This document shows, one piece after another, positions 22,965-34,644 of a stretch of 64,000 bases of DNA (its first letter is position 1; the number at the start of each line of letters is the position of its first letter). Under the pieces are notes generated by a model, which made no database searches, was not told the DNA's origin, and saw nothing but the letters and a program-made list of their open reading frames with translations. The translations under genes and the position numbers were made by a program. The stretch spans positions 4,092,001 through 4,156,000 of the forward strand of contig JAKSGN010000006.1 of the NCBI GenBank assembly GCA_024180945.1. The letters run 5' to 3'. The DNA comes from Macrophomina tecta (lineage: Eukaryota; Ascomycota; Dothideomycetes; Botryosphaeriales; Botryosphaeriaceae).

Positions 22965-24862
22965 ATGGAAACAATGAAGTCGAAGGATGACCTCCCGTTG
23001 GATGCGATAACGCCACAATACACGGCTGATGAGGGGCACGTAAGCGCCCCGATCAACGCCTCGGGCCATGTCCAGGAACTGGAGCGGAACTTCAGTCTCT
23101 GGAGCGCCGCTTCTGTTGGAATCTGCACGGGAAATACCTGGGTCGCCCTAGGCGGCAGCATTGTGCGTTGATCAGACCTGCATGCAGCATGCATGAGCTG
23201 CGCCACTGACTGTTCTGGGCAGGTTATCTCCTTGTATAACGGCGGTCCGCCTGGCGTCATCTACGAACTTGTATGCCACGCCCAATCTCGCAGCCGCCAT
23301 CCTTTCTGCTAACATTTGGGCCTTGCAGATTGCTGCCTGGGTCTTCTACACCCTTATTGGTGCCTGTATTGCTGAACTCGTGTCGGCCATTCCTTCCAGC
23401 GCAGGTGGTAAGTAAATTCCCCGAAAAGGCAATCTACAATATCCACTTGTAAGCCCGGGGGATCTCCCCGCTCGAGTCATGGCAACGGATATAGGGCCTG
23501 ACTAACAGGTCTGTGCTAGTGTACCACTGGGCATCAGTGACGCCCGGCCCTCGCTATGGCCGAGCTATTGGGTACGTCGGACCCTTCGTCCTCACCGAAA
23601 CCACGCATACTGACATGAAAATACGTCGTAGATACTTCGCCGGGTGGTGGAATGCCTTCGCCTACATCTTCGGCGCTGCTTCGCTGAGCTCCATCATGGC
23701 GAACATCATTCTGGCCATGTACGGTCTTTTCCACCCCGAGTTCGTCTACCAGCGCTGGCACACCTTCGTGACATATCTCATCTGCACCTGGTGCTGCTGC
23801 GCCACCGTTCTTTTTGCGAACCGCGCACTTCCCCTCGTCAACCAGATCGGGCTGTTTTTGATAATAGCTGGCTGCTTGGTGACTGTTCTTGTCTGTGCCG
23901 TCATGCCCAGCACGACTGGCAGCGGACACGCCTCAAATGAGTTTGTCTGGAAGGACTTCCTGAACCAGACTGGCTACTCGTCCGACGGCTTCGCGTTCCT
24001 GGCCGGCATGCTGAACGCGTCCTTCGCTGTGGGAGTGCCAGACTGTGTGGCACATTTGGCTGAAGAGATCCCTAAACCACGGATCAACGTGCCCAAGGCC
24101 ATTGCCATGCAACAGCTCGTCGGTATCTGCACCGCCTTCTTTTACCTGATCTCCATCTTCTACAGCATCAATGACTTCGACTCTCTCTTGACCAACACCT
24201 ACACCATCCCGCTGGCCGAAGTGTATCTCCAAGCCACCTCATCCCGCGCCGGCGCTCTCGGCCTCCTCATCGTCGTCTTCCTGCCGCTCATCTGCACCTG
24301 CATAGGCGTCTACATCACGGCCGGCCGCATGCTCTGGACGCTCGCCCGCGACGGCGCGACGCCGTTCCCCAACCAGCTCGGCCGGATCTCCCCGACGTAC
24401 AAGAACCCCTTCAACGCCACCCTCGCCTGCGGCGGCATCATCACCGTTTTCGGCGCCATCTACGTCGGCTCCACGACGGCATTCAACGCATTCGCTGGCT
24501 CTTTCGTCGTGCTGCTGTCGCTCTCCTACCTCGCTGCCATCCTCCCGCACATCCTCAGTCGCCGGCGACACGTTGCGCCTGGCCCGTTCTGGATGCCCGA
24601 TGCCGTGGCCTACGTCATAGGCAGCGTCGGGTGCGCGTACATCTGCGTGTTTGTCGTCATCTACTGTTTTCCGTACGCTATTCCGTTTGATGCGACGAAC
24701 ATGAACTACTCGTCCTTGATAGCTGGCGGATTGACGATTCTGATGGGGGGTTGGTGGCTTTGGATCCGGAAGAGAGGGTATGTGGGGCCGCAGGCCTTGA
24801 TTGAAGAAGAGACGCAAATGGCTGCGGGCCACCACGCGAGGATGAGTAGTGAGAAGGCTTGA
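22965..24862 (+). CDS. APC-family permease, choline/GABA type
   Basis: Five exons: 22965-23162, 23223-23270, 23329-23407, 23520-23571 and 23632-24862; 535 residues. Introns are 60, 58, 112 and 60 nt. The third joins a Gly-Val codon pair so that the reading becomes SSAGVYHWASVTPGPRYGRA; the fourth restores IGYFAGWWNAFAY. The N-terminal cytosolic part is followed by about twelve hydrophobic segments from ELERNFSLWSAASVGICTGN onward. Family motifs include GGPPGVIYELIAAWVF, PKAIAMQQLVG and GRMLWTLARDGATPF. It is a plasma-membrane amine/amino-acid importer of the Uga4/Hnm1 group. The C-terminal NMNYSSLIAGG segment fits fungal choline transporters best. Substrate is not proven by sequence. Confidence 0.92.
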
Positions 24863-25539
24863 GTATAGATGAGAAGAGACGATAATTAATGCAATTAGCA
24901 ATTACAGCAGGGAGTAAAATGCACCATCTTGGGGCCCAAGCTCGCGTCATGCAGGTTGTGATCACGCCTATGGACAAGGATCAGGACACAGCGAAACGGC
25001 GAACGACGAAGGAAGCGAGCGCTCAGGTGGGCGAGTGAGGGTTGGCGGAGGTAAAGTCCGGGCTCGGCGTCGGGGGATGGGGCCTGGGCCGGCGTGGCTG
25101 AGGAGGGCGAGGGCAGAGAGAACAACAGCCGGGCGCACGGGGCAAAGGCAGAGATGTGCGCTAAATGACGTTTTGCGGCACCCAGCACTCTTGCGGCCCA
25201 CGCGCCCTGCAACCTGCAGCCCTCGTCAATGGCCCGCTGGCTGCTGTTTGCGGGTCAGCGACGACTGCATCGAACGTGGAGGAGAACAGGCTGTAAGGGC
25301 GGCCCGTTGCCAAAAACCGGCTCGCCAGCGCTACCTGGCCATACGCCATTGACGCGGGGATCTAGCTTGCACCGCCACGCAACGGCTCCGACCTTAGACC
25401 CTCACGCTTCAGCTGTATATTTTGCGCGGGCCTTGACTCAGGCAGCACTTTCAGCCCTTTCAAACGAATACTGCCGTGCTCCATTCCATGTTTCTGCAAC
25501 TTCGCTGAGCGCCACCTCCAACCCCCCCTCCCTTCAACC
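24863..25539. other. Intergenic spacer before the glucosyltransferase gene
   Basis: 677 bases between two plus-strand genes. It has a GC-rich middle and a C/T-rich leader before the ATG at 25540. No clear TATA box and no gene. Confidence 0.45.
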
Positions 25540-28500
25540 ATGGCTTCTGCCCCGCCGCCGGGCGACTCGCGGGCTGCTACTGCTGCTGAGCCAAACCCTC
25601 TCAGCCAGGCTGCTGAAGCCATAGCAGCAGCCGAGCGAGACAATGCCCGCCGCTCTCGCTACGACCCCTCACCCTCTGCGCCTGCTACGCCCGGAGATGC
25701 CGAGCGCCCAGGCAGCTTCTCGAGAGTGCCCACAAGCGCATCGTATGGACCCTGAGCCCGCGGCTCAGGCATAAAGCTCATGCACCACAGATCCCACCAT
25801 AGTCGGCAAGATCAGGAGCCTCAGTCCCCTTCCGATGCCATTCCTGCCGAGGCACCGCCTCCATACAGCGAGACCATCGGGAACATAGCCGAAGATGGAG
25901 ACCTGGGAACACGAGCAAGCGTGGCTGGTGCGTTTCCACAGCCGCCTTTCGTCGAGGGCGGAACTGACCATCCGCTGTAGACGACGGTCGTGTCAACATT
26001 CACATCGATCAAAAGAACCGCCGCCTCTCATCACTGCTGGTGCCCGCCCTCCGAAGCCAGGTCGACGCGGTCGCTCGAGAGCCCGCTCTCCCTGCTCCCT
26101 ACATCCCCCCTTCGCTTGGCGGTGAGCCTGGCAAAGAGCCGCCGCCGCCAATAAACATTGTCATACACGTTGTGGGATCGCGCGGGGATGTCCAGCCATT
26201 TGTAGCGTTGGGAAAAGTGCTCAAGGAAACCTACGGTCACAGGGTCCGTCTGGCCACGCACCCCACCTTCAAGGGCTTCGTCGAGGAGAATGGCTTGGAG
26301 TTCTTCAGCATCGGCGGTGACCCTGCCGAGCTCATGGCATTCATGGTCAAGAATCCCGGCCTCATGCCAGGTTTTGATACCTTGCGCAACGGTGACGTTG
26401 GAAAGCGTCGCAGAGGCATTGCTGAGATCATTGAAGGTTGCTGGAGGTCTTGCATTGAGTCCGGAGATGGATTTGGTGTCGACTCTGAAGGGCGTACTGA
26501 AGCCTGGGTGAACAGCCCCAACTACGACCCGCAGGTCCCAGCGAACACTACTGGTCGGCCCTTCGTGGCCGACGCCATTATCGCTAATCCTCCTAGCTTT
26601 GCTCATGTCCACTGTGCTGAGAAACTTGGTATACCGCTGCATATGATGTTCACGTATGGCACGCAAACTTCTACCATAAGAGCAAGGAGCTGACATGACG
26701 TAGAATGCCCTGGTCGCCCACGCAGGCCTTCCCCCATCCGCTGGCTAACATCCAGTCCACGAATGCCGACTCGTCCCTCACCAACTACATGTCGTATGCT
26801 CTTGTCGACATGTTGACTTGGCAGGGCCTTGGTGATATTATCAACCGGTTCAGACAGCGGACCCTTCACCTGGAGGCGGTGAGCTCCATGGCAGCTCCCG
26901 GAATGCTCCATCGCATGCGCATCCCATATACCTATTGCTGGTCTCCGGCGCTGATACCGAAGCCTAAAGATTGGGGCAACTTCATCTCCATATCCGGATT
27001 CTACTTTCTGTCCTTGGCATCAAACTACCACCCTGACCCCGAGCTGGCCGCATTCTTGGAAGCAGGCCCACCTCCTGTCTACATTGGATTCGGAAGTATC
27101 GTCCTGGATGATCCAGATGGAATGACCAAGACGATTTTTGATGCAGTCAAGAAAGCTGGCGTCCGAGCGCTCGTCAGTAAAGGTTGGGGAGGCTTCGGTG
27201 CTGACCAGATTGGCATCCCTGATGGAGTGCACATGCTTGGAAATGTGCCGCACGATTGGCTTTTCAAGCATGTTTCTTGTGTCGTCCACCACGGCGGTGC
27301 AGGCACAACTTCTGCTGGTATCAGTTGTGGCAAGCCGACAGTTGTTGTTCCCTTCTTCGGAGATCAGCCTTTCTGGGGCGCCATGGTTGCAAGAGCAGGA
27401 GCCGGTCCAGAGCCTATCCCACACAAGCAGCTAACTTCGGACAAATTGGCTGAAGCCATTCAATATGCTCTGAAGCCAAGTTCGCAGGAGCGAGCTCAGG
27501 AATTGGCAGCCAAGATTAGCGAGGAGAAAGGCTGCGATCTCGGCGCACAAAGCTTCCATCAACAGCTAAGGGTGGATGAACTTAGATGTTCAGTCATCCC
27601 AAACCGTGCTGCCGTTTGGAGGGTGAAGCGTACCAAGATCCGTCTCAGCGCCTTGGCAGCCGTAGTCTTGGCAAATGAGAATATAATCAGCTTCTCCGAC
27701 CTCAAACTGTAAGTTCGATGCCTATGTTCACAAGCTACACAACTAAAATCACCTTAGCTACCGCCCCCGTGAGTATGAGCCGGATGCCGGTCCCTGGGAT
27801 CCTGTGACTGGTGTTACAAGTGCAGTCATGGGTACAGTGACCTCGATGATGATGGGAGTCGCGGATCTCCCTGTCGAGACTTTGAAAGCGCTTCGCATTC
27901 ATCCTGAGACCAGGAACAGCCAGGCTCATTCAAGGACTAGCTCCAATCCTCCAACTTCTTATACCAGTCCTGGAGAGGCTTCAAGCAGTGCCAGAAACAG
28001 CACGGACAATAGACGACCGCTTACACCAGGATCATCCGCTTCGGGTGTGTCTACGCCACTACATTCCGAAGCACCGCAGGTTTCAGTGAAGGAAAGCTAT
28101 TCAGAGCTCCACGAACGAGCGAACACGTCGCTCCAGGGTTCGGTCAAATCTGGAAGCGTATGCGGCCGCAATCACAGGTCTTCGCTTGGATCGGCTCTTG
28201 AACGCGCGCGTAGCCGATCTCGTTCAAGGACAAGGTCATCTGCGCCCCACTCACATTACGATCCCCAGGAGACCAAGACTACAGCTGATACCGAACACAC
28301 CTCCTTCTCTGTTGAGAGCGCTTTGCAATCAGGGAAGGGTGTTAGCCGCATCGTAGGCGCCGGAATGAAGGTGCCAATGGACGTTATGCTGGGTCTTCAA
28401 AGAGGCTTCCACAACACATCCAAGCTTTACGGCGAAGAGCCTAGGCAGGTTGAGAAAGTCACTGGGCTCTCAAGTGGACTCAAAGTCGCTGGCAAGGTAA

Positions 28501-29978
28501 GTCACTCTCTCCCTTTTCTTTTCGTGACCATTACTGATCGATTTCAGGAATTTGGCACTGGTCTCTATGAGGGTATATCTGGGCTAGTCACGCAGCCATT
28601 GAAGGGTGCTAAGGAAGAAGGCGCTGGCGGCTTTATTAAGGGTTTTGGCAGGGGAATTGCCGGAATTGCTCTCAAACCACAAGCTGGCAAGTTTAATTGT
28701 CGCTTTCAAATTTCTTCTGTGACTGACTTGGCAATAGCTGCGTTCGCAATTCCTGCCTATACCATGAAGGGAGTCTACATGGCGATTCGCAAACCTTTCG
28801 GCGCGTCAATTGAGAACTACATCATCTCTGCCCGCACTGCTCAGGGATGGGAAGAGTACAACAAATCCACTGCCGAGGAGCGTGCCCTGATCATCGAGAT
28901 CTACCAATACATTGCTTCGCATGTCAAGAAGAAGAAGAACCCGGGTGAGAAGGAAATGGAAGCGATCCACGCCCTCGTGCAAAAGCGTAGACAGAAAGCC
29001 TCCGGGCATTGCCAGAACTTGCAACAGTTCTTGGGCTTGAGGTCTGCAAGCGAGGCATCGGAAGCTCCCTCTCAGAGCCAGCCTCCAGCAGCTTCACAGC
29101 AGCAGCAGCAGCAGTCACAGTACCGCTACGTACCTCTAACGACCGGCGAGCCGCCACCCCATTTCCCTTCATCTTCTTCCGCGCTTTCCCCTCAGCCATC
29201 AAACACGTCCGACACCCAACTTGACGCCGCCATCCTCCAGAAAGCCGAAGACAAGGACCTGGAGGAAGCCATCCGCCTATCCCTTGCCGAGGTTTCGCGC
29301 GGTAACCCCGACGAGGACCGCCTCATCGAACGCGCCATGCGCAACAGCATCAAGGAGATGGAAGCCAACCCGCACATTGGCGAGCAGTACAGCGCCGAGG
29401 AAGAAGCACAAGTGCTGCAGCGTGTGCTCGAACAGAGCAGGCTGGACGCCGAGGCGCTCCGTGCGAAGAACGGCGATGGCGGCACCGTTGCTTACGACGC
29501 GGACGAGCTGGAGGAGGCGCTCAGGCGGAGCAGGCTGGACACCGGCGCACGCCCGGCCGCCGCGCTGGTCAGACACAGTACCGACAGCGAGTGGGACTCG
29601 GATAGTGAGCCGGCTAGCCCGCCGACTGTCGGCGAGATCGAGTCAGGCACGTTGGCGAGCCATCGCAGCACGGTTATCGGCGAGATGTTGTCGCCTGTGG
29701 AGAGGACTGTTGAGGAGCAGGTAGCGCCGGGTGTGGTACAGGGAGGTCTGCAGCAGGAAGGTGTGTTGGGCCGGGAGGAGGAGGAGGATGAGGAGTTGAG
29801 GAGGGCGATGGAGGCGAGTGAGCGGGAGGGTAGGGAGAGGGTGGATGCGGAGGAGAAGGCTAAGCGCGAGGAGGAGATTGTGATGGAGTATGTGAAGAAG
29901 CAGAGTCTGGCGGAAGAGGAGCATAGAAGGAAGATGACTGGTGACGGTGGCGGTAGTGGTGCGGGTGCTGGGGCTTAG
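25540..29978 (+). CDS. UDP-glucose:sterol glucosyltransferase-like protein with Vps13-like and UIM-like tail
   Basis: Seven exons: 25540-25742, 25791-25927, 25981-26653, 26704-27708, 27758-28496, 28548-28686 and 28738-29978; 1378 residues. Introns are 48-53 nt. The sixth starts with GC (GCAAGT), and introns 5 and 6 are 51 nt without stops. The N-terminal GT28-type half begins near residue 170 (INIVIHVVGSRGDVQPF). The UDP-sugar-binding half ends with VVHHGGAGTTSAG near residue 533. These match GT1 sterol 3-beta-glucosyltransferases. Unlike Atg26, no PH or GRAM domain precedes it. Behind the catalytic part come WRVKRTKI, YRPREYEPDAGPWDP, a Ser/Arg-rich linker, a segment resembling the Vps13 C-terminus (about 925-965) and UIM-like helices (about 1135-1320). 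Sterol as acceptor and membrane association are inferred from the family. Confidence 0.92.
28687..28737 (+). other. GC-AG intron
   Basis: Intron six of the glucosyltransferase begins GCAAGT and ends CAATAG. Splicing it joins KPQA to AAFAIPAYTMKG, which agrees with the family sequence. Without it an in-frame 17-residue insert breaks the conserved stretch. Confidence 0.75.
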
Positions 29979-32846
29979 TTGGTTGAAGTGATGGTGGTGC
30001 AGGGGTCTCGATTTTGCTTTTTGGAGGGGAGTGGCTTGACGGAGTTGGTAGTAATGATACCCCGATTTTTGTCCTTTTGAAACTTCGCTTGCTTGTTGTT
30101 GGATACCGACCTGAACCTTTGAGCTCGTGCTACAGTGCATCTTCAGCATCATGCATACAATAATCCTAGCGTTTGACGGTATTGTGACTCCAAGTAAGAT
30201 GTGCGAACTTCGTCAAGACGATGCTTATCCAGTAATCGGCTGCTTGGGTATTGCATCCGTGCCCACTCTAATTTTATCGGAGATGCTGGTGCAAGCTTGG
30301 CTCGTAGGGGGGCTGGCTATCGCTTTCTTTAACCGATCCTCTCATAACAGAAACCATTTTATACAATGGACGGACATACATACAACGATATCAAGGTAGG
30401 CAGAGTAATGCATATACGAGTAAAGATCAGGTCACGCCAACGCCTGAAGCGGTAGTAAAATAGCACAATCAGCGGCCTTCTCGGCCCGGATGAAGACGAC
30501 TGGGCTCCTCTGAGAGGCGTTGAGTACGCTATCAGGTAGCTAAATTTTTGCCTTGTTTTTCATTGAACTCTAGCTGATGCAACGTAATTGGTTAAGTGTC
30601 TGCAGCATGGAACATCTTGTCAAGGACAAGTGATGGGATGCCAGGATGAGACTGGCGTATTTTTGTTTGTTTGCTTTGTCGATTGTCGGGCAAAAAAGTT
30701 GGTGCTGCTGAGGTGGCACAGGCGGCGTTCCGGATTGTGCATATAAAGGACTCTTCTGCGTGGAAGCATAGCTTCGTCGTTGTTGTTGTCGTCGTCGTCG
30801 TCGTCGTGGTGTTACTATTAAGCATGCTCGCACAAATAACGTATCATGCGTTTTGTCAGGCTATGGTTGGCCAAATGTAGTAAGCTACGCTGTCTGCATG
30901 TTGAATTTTGGACGCTCTTTATGGAGCATTGTAGTCCCACCACCCGTTCTCTCTTTCACTATATGTTTGACAACTTTTTCTAGACATGTATCGTCGAATG
31001 TCGCGTTCCAGTCGGGTTCTGAGAGCGAGCCTCCAGAAGCGCGTTCCACCTCCGGGGTATGAAGATATACTTTGACAGCGCCATACAGGACTCTATATCT
31101 GTGTCAGTGTTAACCTCCTGGGAACTAAAACCCCCTTCGTACCAGCCGACAAAGAATGCAAATTTACCAGCCTGTTCAGCATGATCGCTATTTCACCACC
31201 TGTGCTGATCTCAGCCATGATAGCAAACATTCGCAGGGCTCATGGGGAGTTTGGGAGTCCGGATCCATAAATGCACCAGACGGTTCAATATCAGTAACGT
31301 CACCAGGTCGCAGACAACTCCGTCTGGTTGATACAGGTTAGCTTGTACAGACTATACGAAAGCCAGCCCAGATACCCTGTGCGAAGGGGAGCAGCCGTTC
31401 GCACTGTCGCCTCGTCTGACAGCTTGGTTTCCCATCCTCCCAGTGCGCAGGGCTGAAGGTGTAATAAGTTGCATAAAGAGCGCGAGCCGGACGTCGGTGC
31501 TACGCGCTGCGAATGATCTGTAGCATGGCATTGGCCATACCTTGTCTCAAGCGGCATGCATGAGACCGCGAACGCACTTGCTAATATTCGTGGGGGCGAA
31601 TGCAGTATGCCGAGGAGAAAATCCACAATCTCAACCCGCGTTACCTATGGAGTGCATTCATGCTGCATATGATCAGTAAGCAGCCGCACATTTTCTGACG
31701 CGTCAATCACACCGTGGCCCTCGGAACGCCTAGATGCAGAGGAGGCGCGCTCCGTAATACAGGGCATCAGGAAGAGCTGTATGTCTCTTGGCGCAAGCCT
31801 GCACAGATGAAGACAGGAAAAACTCAGAGGTACAAGCGAAGGGTTTAACAAAGAATTGAATACAATGCTCCGATTAAGGGAAGACGAATAGAATCACGAG
31901 TGTGCAATGGAACTAAAGGTGTGAGAATGGGAGAGAAGGCTGGACATGCACAAAAAGGTACAGGGGGCGGTCTGAATAGTATCAATGATATCCTGGTATG
32001 AAAATTGCAGGCGATGGGACTGCTCAACAGATGCAGACTGCTGTGTGGAATGGCCAGGCCGTTGGATTTTGGCTCACAATAAGTGCACACAGAAACATGG
32101 GCAGCCGGGGGCTATCTTCAACTCCCGACCAATGACGATTAGACGTGCCGATGCTAAGCCTGCAGGCGAAGTCGAATCGTCTCACCCGGCAGCAGTGGAT
32201 AAACGTGAGTAATGTGATCGCAGACAGGCTCTTCCGCGGCAGGATTGAGATGGTAGCGCCCTCCCGGCAGACTCGCCTGGAGTTGTACGGAGAGGCCACG
32301 TCAGTGGAAGCAACAGCAAGGCCATCGAGGAATCGGTTGATGCGGCAGACGAGGTGTGCCGCAATGTGCTGGTACCTGGCGGTCGGGTGATGCCATGGCC
32401 GGATGCGGGATTCACAGAAAGCACGAGGGCCAGGCTTTGTCCGGCGGGCGTAGCATGACACGCCGGTGGGCTCGCGAGGTGATGGCTGGAGGCGCGCAGA
32501 CGTGGATGACGATACGTGGGACCGAAGAATCGAGTTGACTGCAGGACGAGCGTGGTTGAGCGCGACGCGAACGCGACGCGGACGAGAGCAGAGACGGAGC
32601 ACTGGCCACGGCTTGACCGCCCTGGTTGCCCGGTGTCCGCGCCTCGCCAGTAAACAATGGAAAGCCCTTGGCGCCAGCCTCTGTCTCCTCGCCCGCGCTG
32701 CTTCCTTGCTCCTACCACACCCTCCATCCTTACCTCGTCCGTGTGCTCTGTCTATACAGACTCGGCGTGCCTGTTGCGCTCCCACAGCCTGCGTCACCGC
32801 CTGCCCGTCTGCACCACTTCGCTTCTCTCGCACACCGTCTCCAACC
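29979..32846. other. Intergenic spacer, 2.9 kb
   Basis: No gene recognised. A GTT/GTC microsatellite lies at 30775-30807 and a TATA-like ATATAAAG near 30741, with no supported gene after it. The part from 30000 to 32200 is less GC-rich than the other spacers. The last 300 bases are the leader of the E2 gene. Confidence 0.45.
30775..30807. repeat. GTT/GTC trinucleotide microsatellite
   Basis: About eleven units, GTT first and then GTC, outside any supported gene. Confidence 0.8.
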
Positions 32847-33527
32847 ATGGACTCCGCCATCAACCCCACCGCCAACATCACCGACTCCATCCCAGAGGCC
32901 AACAAAGCCTCCGCTCCCGCCAGGCCCGCCAATAACGGCAATGTTACCAAACGGTAGGCCACCCGTGCCTCCTCTTTCCGCGCCGACCATGGCAGCTGAT
33001 CGGCCCCACACAGCCTCCAAACCGAGCTGATGACGCTCATGATGTCGCCCTCGCCCGGCGTGTCGGCCTTTCCCAACGAGTCAAACTTCCTCGAATGGAC
33101 CGGCACTATCGAAGGCCCTGAGGGCACCCCCTACGCCGGCCTGACCCTCAAGCTGTCCTTCTCCTTCCCGCAGAACTACCCTTACGTTCCGCCGACCGTG
33201 CTCTTCAAGACGCCCATCTACCACCCCAACATTGACTTCTCCGGCCGCATCTGCCTCGACATCCTGAAGGAGAAGTGGAGCGCCATCTACAATGTGCAGT
33301 CGGTGCTGCTGAGCTTGCAGAGCCTGTTGGGCGAGCCGAACAAGTAGGTCACGCGACTCCGCGCGGACGCCCTGCGTTTCTCGGCATCAGCATGCTAACA
33401 CATTTCGAACAGCGCGAGCCCGCTGAATGGCCAGGCCGCTGAGCTCTGGGACAAGGATCCCGAGGAGTTCAAGCGCAATGTTCTCGCCCGCCACCGCGAC
33501 CTCACCGAGGAGGAGCTTGCTTCTTGA
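32847..33527 (+). CDS. ubc11: Ubiquitin-conjugating enzyme E2, UBE2C/Ubc11 type
   Basis: Three exons: 32847-32953, 33014-33343 and 33413-33527; 183 residues. The UBC fold runs from residue 37 ([20 protein letters not shown]) to the end. The HPN motif is at 106-108 and the active-site cysteine at 116 within [14 protein letters not shown]. The motifs ELMTLMM, GISAFP-like GVSAFP and SLLGEPN with the ASPLN continuation identify the UBE2C/UbcH10 group, which serves the anaphase-promoting complex and drives mitotic cyclin destruction. The N-terminal 35-residue extension is Ala/Asn/Pro-rich and disordered, as is typical for this subgroup. Both introns are required: reading through either gives a stop within a few codons. 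The start ATG sits in ACCATGG context. Confidence 0.94.
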
Positions 33528-34345
33528 GCACTGTTGATGCTGCATGACTGTTTGTTCACGATACCAGGCGGACTGTTCATTGGGGCTTGGGTCATGGTTG
33601 GCTGGTTTTGAAACGGCGCTGAGGGGGGTTTTCTGCTGTTGTGGGGGAGTCTGATACAGGTTTATTGCATGGCGAGGGCTGCATACTGGGTTGCTTTCCT
33701 GTTCGCTGGACCCATCAAGTATGATTCAGGCATCCTCCCCTACTGGGTCTAATAGCATTGGCTAGGTTCGTCAAGACATATATCATTGCGATAGGTTCCG
33801 TCTCCACACCTTAATGACAAGACATTGGAGTGGCATCGAATTCGGTTCAGAGAGGCGCTCATCGACAGCAGCCGACGATTTGGAGAAGGCTTGCATCGTC
33901 CATCAAGCCCTACTGGTACGTTTGACGACCATGCAAGCTTCATATCACTCCTGTGTCCCGGCTCTATCGCTTCCAGTGCTCGTCACATTCCTTGTCGCTG
34001 TTTGAGCTCATCCCAAAAAACAAAATAAATGATTTGGTTTGATCATAGGACGCAATTAAGCTAGCCGCCAAACCAACCATTCTTCACCATCGATCCCATT
34101 CCTCGTGTACGGCAAACTCTGCGTTCCAGGACGCTGCCACACCTTGCATTAACACGTGGGCGCTGCAACTTGCGGGGTGTACGTTTGAGATGGAGCATTT
34201 TGGAAGCACAGGCGTTGCTGCAGGAACTCTTTTGCCAACTTGTGTCTCCCCCGCCCCCCAACCTCCTGGCAGCATTCGGGAAACTCGCATGCATTCTCTT
34301 GTAGGGCCGTTTCCGAAGTATTGTAACCTGCTCATAAGGGGGAAA

Positions 34346-34466
34346 GTCAAGCATTCAGCCAGGTGTAGGTGTATGGGCGGGCAATGGCGTCCGGCCGAAT
34401 GCTTCGACTCTCCACAGCATGTTTGCCCCTGCTTGCCATTGCAATGCTTTTGCCACCAACCTCATA
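34346..34466. repeat. Inverted-repeat element, copy A
   Basis: Arms at 34346-34360 (GTCAAGCATTCAGCC) and 34393-34408 (GGCCGAATGCTTCGAC) pair at 14 of 16 positions around a 32-base spacer. The 70 bases from 34397 onward resemble those from 59321 onward at about three of four positions. Their spacers are unrelated. This may be a remnant of a dispersed repeat or of a duplicated coding end. Confidence 0.5.
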
Positions 34467-34620
34467 CTTTCCCGTACCCTCACGCTCCAAAGCCTTCCCA
34501 GATCCGTAGCAAATCACAAAATTCCATTTCTCCAGCTTGCCCTACCCCACCCGCTCAGGCTGAGCGAGGCAAATCCTTCACCAATGCTGTGCAACCCCAG
34601 GAAAGCAAGAGGGTGAGGCG

Positions 34621-34644
34621 GGCAGGGCAGGGCAGGGCAGGGCA
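34621..34644. repeat. GGCAG pentamer run
   Basis: Four to five tandem GGCAG units in a GC-rich spacer. Confidence 0.75.

Noticed and set aside
32024..33127. Open frame of 367 codons on the minus strand
   Set aside because: It lies antisense to the UBC11 gene and its leader, is Arg/Ser/Pro-rich and has no recognisable domain. The plus-strand E2 explains the region.
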